From: Fragum whitleyi
Lineage: Eukaryota; Mollusca; Bivalvia; Cardiida; Cardiidae
DNA length: 64,000 nucleotides
Assembly: GCA_948146395.1 (NCBI GenBank)
Contig: OX411544.1
Span: forward strand, 90,989,112-91,053,111
Direction of reading: 5' to 3'
Shown: one piece after another, positions 47,856 through 59,200 of the stretch
Layout: every line of letters starts with the position of its first letter
Position numbering within the stretch: position 1 is the first letter of the stretch
The notes under the pieces: model-generated
Told to the model about the DNA's origin: nothing
What the model saw: the letters and a program-made list of their open reading frames with translations, nothing else
Database searches by the model: none
Program-made: the position numbers and the translations under genes

Positions 47856-50800
47856 CTGAAAAAGGGAAAGAAAGACTAAAACAGGTGTTATAAGTCTTAC
47901 AAACAAAAATAAAGTTTAGTTTTGTGTAATAAAAATGAGAATTCTGATTTGCCAAAACCAATTTATTCAAGCATCGATGAAATCAATAATGAGGACACAT
48001 CTTTTTTCCTTGCTTCCCCCAGAGGTCACAAATTGGTCCCAACATGGGGAAAATATTTGCTTTTTTTCCCTTGATGTCAATTAAGTCTGTGGCCCTAATG
48101 GGGAAAATTTTGTTCATACACCTGAATCTTGATAAAATTATAAATTGTGTACTGGCCTCTAAATCAATAATTTTAGAATATATCACAGAACAGCTTAGAA
48201 TGCTGAAATTTATAATTCACTTTTTCTCCTATAAAAAAATCAAAGCATAAAGAACAAATGAATATAACTGTTTGTCACATACACACTTTTATACTATAGA
48301 AATACTATTGAACTTGCATTATAAAACCACTTGCTTTTTATTCCCTAGTAAGATCAGTGCATATTAATTTACAGTTGTCTTGTCTGACTGCTAACTCAAA
48401 CAAAATTGCCTTTGGGAATAACCTCAAGCCTTTTCAGGGATAAAATGATCATATTCGGCAGAACGGTTGATCATATCCATAAGCATTTGCAGATATCATG
48501 GTCAATGTCATGTGACAAGGTCATATGTCAAGGTCAAAATTTTGAAACAAACTGTTTCTCTATCAAAGATATGTTTGCTAGTAAGCTCTTGCCTATGAAG
48601 CCTGAGAATTAACAAAGTGCATTTTGATAGAGGACATTACTTTCAAAGTTTCGTGTTTAAGACCATGCACACAAAAAACGGGTTAAGTTAGTGCACTAGT
48701 AATAGTTTCACAACATTATGGAACTCTCGATCTTTCACAATGTAAACCTTGGTTAACAGGGTTAAGGTACCTGACTTCAAAAACATTGTGGAACTATTAC
48801 AAGTCTACCTTACACAAAATTGGTATACAGAAGGTGATAATGAATAGCATATTTCTCTTTTGTACACTTTTTTATTGAGCTTGATTCTAGTTAGTGAGAC
48901 ACAAAAGGTTTATGTGGATAAGGGTGTAAGTCCGTTTTGCCATCTGTTTGTGTAATGAGCATAACTCCCTAATTGATATTTAGATTTCTAAATAACATCG
49001 CACAATTATTCCTCTCAATGGGCAGATGTGCATATGGAAAGAATGTTTTTCTGTATCTCAAAGATCAAGGTCACACTGAAGGTCAAGATCAAATTTTTGT
49101 CTGAAGAACACATATAACATCTTCATTTGTTGGTAGATTTTAAAATCATTGGACACATATCTTCCCCTCGAGGTGTAGTAGTACCATTTAAACAGGTTAT
49201 TCATTGCAAAAGGTCAAAGGAGAATGTTGCAACATTTGCAAGCTCACCAAGTTCTGTCCCTGGACAACCTTTCTAGTCCCTGACTATCTCTCTCTCCACT
49301 CTTTCATCTCTCTCTCCTTTTTTAACGTACTGCAACATAATGTTTTACCCACCTTTGTTACTTTCATGGCCATTCCTTCTGGTAGATTTCTCTGTATGTA
49401 CTCTAGAAACACACTGGCAGTACTTCCAGTCACTTTATGAATCTAAGATAGAAGATTTTACAGGTGCATATCGTCGGTGGGTGATCAAAACCTCGTAACT
49501 ACAGCTTATTCAAGCTGTAGTTACGAGGTTATGACTCCCAAATTATTATAAAGCAACTAAAAACTTGTACTACAGCTTTATATTAGTTGTTGTTATGAGA
49601 TTTCTGGTTTCCAACTGTTGATATAAACATGTAGTTATTTATATAATTATGTGTACAAAAAAAAAGGTCACAACCAATACTTATGTGAAAGATGAAGGCT
49701 ATATCCCTTACCAATCAAAAATTATTGCCAATACTAAAGTTTATGGACAAACATGAAAACACGCAAGCCAAAATCAATATGTCCCCAAACTATCAATGCA
49801 GGTGCAAAAAAAAAAAAAAACAATTTGATAGGGACAAAACTTTAATTCAGCAAGTCAGACACACTGACATCAAATAGTATAGGGTTAATTCACATTTTTG
49901 AGGGCGTTAACATTTGCAGAGACCTGAAAAATGGGTTAACGTCCAAGTGCAAAGCAAAGAACGACACATGAATTTACTGATTAATCCACGTTTTTTCCCT
50001 TTAACGCCAGGTTTTGTCTGTTAACGTATGCCTTTAACAACCCGAAAACATTCATTTTGTGCAATTATAACAATTCAAACAAAGGGCTGTGTCTCCAATC
50101 ATTGCGGACAAAATCATACTTACAGAACAATATAGTAAATGAGTCCTGATCTCGTACTGTCTGTAGTGTTTCTTATAAACATGGACTGACTTCAATATCG
50201 AGGACCTTGTTACTCGATATTTGGGCATTCTCCTTAAATAGAGCAGTAGATTTTTATGTTAAAACAAGATATGAATTAAAGTCAAAGTTAAATAAAAGTA
50301 TATGAATATTTTCTGATGTTAGCATATTTTGACAGGTTGCTAACATTTAAAACAACTTCAATGGGTATCTAAGGACAACTTGTCTTACGCTAGCTGAACC
50401 TTTTTTGTACATCTTACATCAATAGGGAAATAAGTTCTTACAACTTAGATTAATCCCTCTTGATTTCATTTCCTGGTAAATCTACCAGTACTTGTGCTGA
50501 ATGTGTCGGCAAAAGAACGATCCAAGATCAATCGCCGCTCCATGGAATCAAACTCAAGACCTTTAGGTCAAGAGGCCCACACTCTACTACTAGACCACAG
50601 ACACTGTAATTAACTTAGCAAAAGCCCAAATTCAACATTTGGCTGTATATTATCATCTTGCACTAATAGTTTCCTTAATAATTGCTGATTATACAGAAAA
50701 ACTTCTCAGACTTCCAAATTTTGATGCAATTAAAAATTGCTGTAGTGATGAGTTTTGAATCATACTTAGTCAATGCATGAGCTACAGATTGAGTGGGTAT

Positions 50801-53800
50801 TGGGCTTATAGATCAAAGTATTCAAATTATTATAGCATGAATCCTATGCTGGGGGTACCAAGGCGATTCCAATGAGTACCCCCAACATTAAGTTATCTTT
50901 AGAAATAAAGATTGTAGATTGGTATATTTCATCTTATCAGTACCTTTGAAGACCTAGATTACTAACAAAGAATGAAAGATAGAAGAAATTTGCATACAGA
51001 AGCTGAAGCACATGACAAAGGATAGAGCAATATGTCTTGTTGTCTATAAGTACAGTACAAATTGTTTTTGGAACACTTAAGCACTGTAAATGGCAATTTT
51101 TGAGGATTTTTGTCTTCATTTTTGACCGTGAGGGGTAATTTAACCCTAAATATGTGTGTTTCAACTTATATAGAGTTGAAATTACAGGAAGATGTTCAGT
51201 TGGCAAGTTGTGTTTTAGAAGGTTTAAGGTAGCGGACTCATAACAGTGTCGCAACGTTTTGGAAGTCATGCACTTTAACAGTGTTTACCGAGGTTTCCTA
51301 ATGATATTCATTAGGAAACCTCGGCTAACACTGTGAGATCATGAGTTCAAAATGTTGAGGAACTGTTACAGGTCCACTACCTTAAGGGAGAAGCATATTT
51401 CATTCTGACCCAGTGATACAAAGTTGTATATTGTAAGCTGTACCATATTTTGACATTAAGATTTAAACAATGTTGAAGTAACATGGAATCTTGAGTTTCC
51501 TTTCAGTAAACAGACGTTGTCTACGCATGTCATATTCTCCGAAGATTGACCTGTCTTCGGGACGGTATCAATTATCCAGATAGGGATAAATATCACTACC
51601 TCGCACACATAACTCCGTATTCTATCGCCAAAAAGTAGTTAATGAAGAATTTCAATTAGAACTTCATTTTTGTGGAAATCTAACTTAATTTTTCCTTAAA
51701 TCAATTGACAAAAATATTGGTTTAAATTGCGAAAGAATATAGATTTTGGGGAAAACTGATAAAATTGTAGCATTTCATGGGCGCTGACATTTTGAAAGTA
51801 GGTCGACGAAATTGGCCGAGTTGTCACGAATTACACTACCTAGAATGCTCAAATCTGATAGGTCAGTATTTGAAAAATGCCACCTATCGGAATATAACGG
51901 TAGACAGAAACAGTTGCTGATCAGGAGGGGACACAGGAGGGTTCAAATGGATGCCCTCTGTAGCTGAAAAATTACATATTTCGATGTATCAGCAGGAAAC
52001 AGTTGTATTTGTTTGTTTGAATGGGTTTTACGCCGCTTTCAACAATCTCACAGTTATATTGCAGCGGCTTGAGCACCAAACTATGGATTCCTGGTATTTC
52101 TTTCACCTGTACTACCATTACACCCTTTCCTAGCCTCGAACTGCTATTTCACATAGGTTTACGATTATCTACCCATTGGTGAAAGACAAATGTCAGAAAG
52201 GATATTTGCCGCCACCGGGGATCGAACCCACAACTTCCAGATCGAAAGTCTTATACCTTACCAACTGTGCTATGGTGGCGGCAGGAAACAGTTGTAACTC
52301 CCTATAAGTTTATAGGGAGTTACAACTGTTTCACGCCAAGCCAAGGATTTTTTAAGATATCCAATCAAACTGAAGCAATAAGAACAAAATGAACCTTCTT
52401 ACAGAAATCCTGTATCCACCACAGAGAAGGGCGACAGGCAGACACCAGTAAAACCCTAAGTCCCCAATTATCTCTCTATGCTAATAGATCTAAAAATTTA
52501 ACATACTTTGTTGTAAATTTAATTTGAAATCCGAGTGCTGCCATCTGTAGAAACTTGAGGTAGCTTCTCAAAACTTCTCTGTCAATACTTTTAACTGTCA
52601 AATCTATTTTTAGATACAGATCATCGTGGACTTCTTCAAACTGAACAAGCTGTGGAAATGATAAAAAATAAGACATTACGCTTTACAGTTGATTATGGAG
52701 AAAAAACCGTAGACTATCATTTGACTTCCAACTGATTGTCTAACCAGTGAATTTATTAACAAGAGGGCCAAAGTCGCCCTAAATCGCTCACCTGAATGAA
52801 CTGTCAAAAATTGTTTCAGATACATTTACAAAGGATGAAGAATTCTGACCAATTTTCAGGTTGATTGGGCAAAAAATGATGCCTCTACACTGCTAACAAA
52901 TTTTTTCTAAAGACCTAATTTTTCATCCCACTTGACCCAATTTCAAACTTGACCTAGTTTCAACAAGATGATCATTCTGACCAATTTTCAGATTGATTGA
53001 GCAAGAATATGGCTTCCAGAGTGTCCGCAGGGTTTTTCAATGATTTGACCTAATGACCTCGATTTTGACCCTAATCAACCCAATTTCAAACTTGACCTAG
53101 ATTTCATTCAGAATATCATTCTGACCAATTTTCAGCTTGATTGAGCAAACAATACAGGTTCAAGAGTGTCTACAAGGTTTTTCTACTATTTGACCCCCAT
53201 GAACTCTTTTTTGACTCAATTTTACTCAATTTCGAAATTTATCTAAAATTTATGAAGGTATTCATTCTGACCAAATTTCAAACTGATTGAACAAAAAAAC
53301 ATGGCAACTAGAGTGTCTGCAAGGTTTTTCTACGATTTGACCCAGTGACCTCATTTTTGACACCAATATACCCGATTTCAAACTTGACCTAGATTAAATC
53401 AAGATGATCATACTGACCAAATTTCAGGTTGATTGAGCATTAAACATGGCCTCTATAGTGTCTACAAGGTTTTCCTAAGTTTTGACCCCTTGACCTAGTT
53501 TTTGACCCCATTTGAACCAATTTTGAACATGACCTAGATTTTATCAAGACAATCATTCTGACCAATTTTCAGGTTGATTTAGCAAAAAATGATGGTTACC
53601 AGAGTGTCTACAAGGTTTTCTAAGATTTAACCCAATGACCTAGTTTTTTTACCCCACTTGACCTAGACTTTATCAAGATGATCATTCTGACCAATTTTCA
53701 GATTTATTAAGCAAAAAATCTGGCTTCCAGTGTATCTACAAGGTTTTTCTTAGATTTGATTCTGTGACCTCATATTTGAACCCAATTGACCCAATTTGAA

Positions 53801-56181
53801 CATGAGCAAGAATTCACCAAGATGATCATACTGACCAATTTTCAGAATAATTGCGCAAAAATGTAGCCACTAGAATGTCTACAAGGTTCTTTAAGATTTG
53901 ACACTATGACCTCATTTTTTACCCCACTTGACCCAATTTCAAACTTGACCTAGATTTTATCAAGACATTCATTCTGACCAATTTTCAGGTTGATTGAGCA
54001 TAAAGTATGGCTTCCAGAGTGTCTCCAAGGTTTTTCTATGATTTGACCCAATGACCTAGTTTTTGACCCCACTTGACCCAATTTCGAACTTGACCTTAAT
54101 TTCATCACGACCATTTTTCTGACAAATTTTCAGGTTGATTGAGCAAAAAATATGGCTTCTAGAGTGTCTAAAAGGTTTTTCTAAGATTTGACCCCTTGAC
54201 CTCATTTTTGACCCCACTCAACCCAATTTTAAACTTGAGCTAGAATTCATCAAGATGTTTATTCTGACCAATTTTCAGAATGATTGAGCAAAAAATATAG
54301 CCTCTAGAGTGCCTTCAAGGTTTTTCTAGGATTTGGCCCTGTGACCTCATTTCTGACCCCACTTAACCCAATTTCAAAAATGTTCAAGATTTCATCAAGA
54401 CAATCATTCTGACCAAATTTCAGGTTGATCGGGCAAAAAATCTGGCCTCCGGAGGGTCTACAAGGTAAATGTTGACGCACAACACCAACCAACGATGGAC
54501 ATCACTGGACCACTAAATCTCACCTTTAGCACTTCATGCTCAGGTGAGCTAACCACGTTTGTTTATTTCACCCTATCTGTCTTAACCTAAGCAGAGCCCA
54601 AAAGGCGAAGTCATCATGGCATAGCAATCACAAGCAAAATGACTCTCTTCAAGAAAATTTGTCCTGAAATTTATCACATTTTGTTTATTTTTTGCATCAA
54701 ATAAATAGAAAAATTGCTTTTTTTTGCTACTTGTGTAAGTATAGCTTTTGCTGTTCACTGAAAGAAATATAACAAATATATCTCAAATTGTCCCACACAA
54801 GAAGCTTGACTATTCAGAGTGCTAAATGATAAAAGAAAATCAATAAGAGTCTTTACCAATCAAAAGTTAAAGCAAATTGTAAAGTTTTTATGTCATAAAT
54901 GAGTGACTTTCACCAAATTACCTTGACCAATGACCTTGACGTTGTTATGCATGTGATGGTCTTGTCAATAGCAATGCACATGTGAAATTTTAAGGGTCTC
55001 TTACTTACCAATCCAAAATTACGTCTAATAATTGTTAAAAAATCTGAGCTTGAACTTGGTACCAACATTGTCCCAAGCAAACATCATGTGAAATATGAAG
55101 GCCCTATCATTTACCATTCAAAAGTTATGGACAATGTTAGAGCGTGTTTTTTGGGGTTTTTTTTTTCACAAATTTGACCTTGAAAAAAAGACCTTGTCTG
55201 ATGACCTTGCCAAGTAAAGAAGTGATACCTGTTTGAAATAAATTTGGATTGACCAAAATACCTACATATTATGGACAGAGGGACATATAGATGGAGAGAC
55301 ATTGTGACTCCAGCATACCTTCCCTAATATTCTTAGCATAATGAGAGCAATACCTAGTAGTTCCTACACTTGGCTGTTGGATTCTGTATAGTTGATCCAT
55401 GTCAAAAAAGGGTCATAAATTATGTCAAACAAAAAGCATGTACGAGGGTTGTCCTGGAAAGTTTGTAGACAGTCTGAAATTTTGCATTAATTCGTTCCTT
55501 TTGATTAAAAATACTTATGTTAATTGCTACCCTTGTTATCACTGACTTCATACCCAAAAGAAAAATGTTCAATTTTTTTATTGACATGTATATTGCAGTT
55601 GCCTTAGCAACCCCACCTTTTGGTACTCCGTGGCACGTCAAAGTTATAAACGTTTATATAACGTTATAAACGTTATAACGATTGAATACTAAAACAATTT
55701 TTTCAATGGTTACATCTTTTGAGAATATCAAAATTAACATGTATTTATTGTTCCAAAGTTATGAGTTTTATCTTGTAATATTTTCAAGTTGATTGCTTCA
55801 CAAATACTTGAATGAATGAAGAATATTATAGCAAACCATGCACGAAGTGTAACGGAAAATAACGCCGTCAGACGTTGCGGCAGAGCAGCGTCTAATCTGC
55901 ATTTTTCTTAAGAATCTGGAAAACGCAAAGAAATATACCTCTGGACCTTTTATAACAACTACACAAACAAATTGCAAATCCTTTTCAACACATGGTATTT
56001 TCAGTTGAAAATTTTCATTTACTAGAAATAAATATTTTTTAGCAAAGCTGCCTCCATGCGAAGTCTGTGCTTTAGCTGGGAACGTCATTCTGACAAAAGA
56101 ACGAAGTTTAATAGTTGTTGAAGAGTCGTTCTTCAATGATAAGTAGACATTTGAAATTGATGATAGTCAAAAAACACTTAT

Positions 56182-56213
<32 letters not shown>

Positions 56214-59200
56214 CATTTTTTAATTTATTTATCTATGTATTTATTTTTTGGAGAGAAAAAATCATTTAGATAATTAAGCAATACAGACAAATTAGTTTCG
56301 CGCATTTTTGGTATGTACTTTAAGAAAACAAACATTACAACACTACCGTAATCCAGGATACACATGTTCTTAATTTTCCTAAGCTACAAGCATTGGTTGA
56401 AACATTTATGGTCAATTCATGGTATCTTTAAATTCAGTTGAATTTCTTTTATCTTGGACCAATGTAAAAAGTCGCAAAACAAAGATGCAAAATTTGGTGT
56501 TCATTTTTTTCTTTTGTTAAAAGCAATACACTTTTTTTTCCTAAAAAAAGGACAAGTATTGCTCTTTTATAATCATGACATTATACAATGGTTGGGTTGA
56601 AAAATAGGCAAAACATAAATGAATAACTGTAATTGGTACTTTAATTGATTCGACTAAGTTGCCATATTTTTACGTCGACATCAGATTGTGTGTTATGTCA
56701 TTTTCTGCTCCGCATCAACTAACATGCCTTTACAAAATTCCATTAAATTTCATTATTTTTTAGAGAATCACCTTGAAACTCTGCATAACGGCTCTTTGAA
56801 TAATATTGAATATTGACGTGCAATTTTAAAAAACCCTAGATTGACAGTTTTTATGTACTAGACAATGTCTACGAACTTTCCGGACAACCCTCGTAAAGAG
56901 TTTTCCCCCTTGATGTTATAGGTTGCTCTTTTTATTGTGGCCATGTGTCCCAAGTTCCAAGTGAATGCCTTTAGTAATACCAGACATATCACAGAATGTT
57001 AAAGTTTTCAAACAACCACAATTGTAGCATTACAATACCAAGATTATTGCAATACCTCTAGTTTTCTCTGAAAACAGCAAAGCTAAAAATTAACCCTTTC
57101 CTGTTTTACAAAATTTTAGACCTGTCCAAATTCAAAGGTTTTGCAGACGTAAATTTGAAGTGGATCTAATTTGAAAAATAACCATTCAGTAGGGTAGAAA
57201 ATAGTGTGGAAAAAGAAGAAATTGCTTGTCAGAAGCAATTTCTTCTATTTTCACAATGTTTTCTCAATAATAAAATCACAGACACGTAAAAAGCAGGGAT
57301 TAAACAGCAAAGGGTTAAATTGATACCTTTTTCTCCATCTCTGTATACTCGTGAAACCCTTCAGATAAATCTGACCTAGAATAAAGATAAACAAAAATAT
57401 ACAATGTTAATTGAAATACAATGACCTTTGGCTACGAATCTAAATTAATTTAGATGTAATTGATGGAAGCAAGACATGAATAGTGAAAATTGATGATGCT
57501 AAAAATCAATTAATCAAAAGAATAAAACAAATTAATTATAATTTTTAATGACACATTCTATAAATTTTTTGTTCATTAAAGTTTAAATTTCACAGAATCA
57601 TCATTAAAGAATGCCATTCTTATCAAAAGTAGTAAACTACTAAAGTTTAACCTTCTTATTTTATTCATGATACATAAACTTTGGCAGATAGTATACACTA
57701 GGGGCTTGTTTTACTAAACTTCTTACGAAAAAGGTAATCTTAAGTCAAAATCTAAAATTGTACCTGATGTTTTCATTCATTGTTAGATTCTGCCTGGCAA
57801 CATCTCATTGGAATCATCTCTAGAAGATGATTCCAATGAGCTGATGCATGTCAGAAATCCATACTTAGTTACTACTGTACAAGCAACTTTAATTTTTCAA
57901 GTAAGCAAAAATGATCGTAAGATTTTTAGTAAAACAGGACCAAAGAGCAGCCTGCACAGATGTGCAGTCTAATCAAGGTTTGCTTACACTGCCTGCTTTA
58001 TTCTCAACTATTAAGGAAGTGGACCGGTAATATGTTCACAACATTTCAGCAGGGTTTTAAGAGACGCAGGTTTTGCGCATCTGAGACGCAAAAATAAGTA
58101 GCCAGGACCCTAAAAACTATGTGATGTGAGTCTTAAGACTCTCTGAAGCTCAATTTCAGTAAAGAATTGAAGTCTACTTTCAACAATTGAGCAAGTTGCA
58201 AATAACAGTTGAGCCCAAATTGTTAATATACTATCAATTTCTTTACCTTTAACCAGGGAATAGCTCTAAATCTACAAAAAACAAAATTATTGCCTAAGAA
58301 AAATAGTCTTTACCTAAAGCAGGGACTCCCAAAATTTAGACCCCTAAGACCCCCAAAACACAGTCCTTTAGACCCTATTTTGTTTATGCCAGACTAAAAC
58401 CCTGATTTCAGAACTCATTATCTTTCACAATGTTGACTGATTTCATTAGGAAAGCATCAGTAAACACTGTTAAAGTTCACTGCTTCCAAAATTGCCAAAC
58501 TATTATGGACCCACTTCCTTAAGCAGACTTCACGAAATACTTGTTGTTTTTTTTACAAGACAGTAGGTCTGGTAAAGTTAAAATTTTACCAGACCAAGCT
58601 AAATTTCACCAGACAGAACAATTGAACACATTGTGTATAAAGCTAGATTTTACCAGTCAGTCGGTCCAGTATTCATGTGCAACTTATAGGACCTGCATGA
58701 ATTTTACCAGAACTGTCAGTGGTACCGGCGGAATTTTGTAAAGTCTGCCTTAAAGGCTAAAAATTACACAAGACTGGTTGAAATACCACAAAATCAGCAA
58801 CTTATCTGAAACAAAAGTTGAAGTACATTCATACCCATCCAAAACTATTTTTTCAACTGCAGCACCAGGTACCTCAACTGTATCCAATAACTCGGCTTCA
58901 TTGTCGTCAACTGAATCAAACAACTTGGTTACATTGTCGTCAACTGTATCAAACAACTTGGTTTCATTGTTGTCGACTGTATCAAACAACTCGGTTTCAT
59001 TGGCGTCAACTGAATCTGACAACTTGGTTTCATTGTTGTCGACTGAATCCGACAACTCGGTTTCTTTGTTGTCAACTGTATCCGACAACTTGGTTTCATT
59101 GTAGTCAACTGCATCCAACAACTCGGTTTCATTGTTGTCGACTGAATCTGACAACTCGGTTTCATTGTTTTCTTCACTAGAAATTGCTTGTATCACTGTT

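Noticed and set aside
55798..56136. 112-codon minus-strand frame inside the mariner-like element
   Set aside because: No resemblance to a transposase by catalytic spacing or helix-turn-helix pattern that I can see.
58778..59180. Two plus-strand frames opposite the MRPS10 repeat exon
   Set aside because: They are shadows of the 33-bp coding minisatellite; the minus frame is the one that joins in phase to MRPS10 exons.
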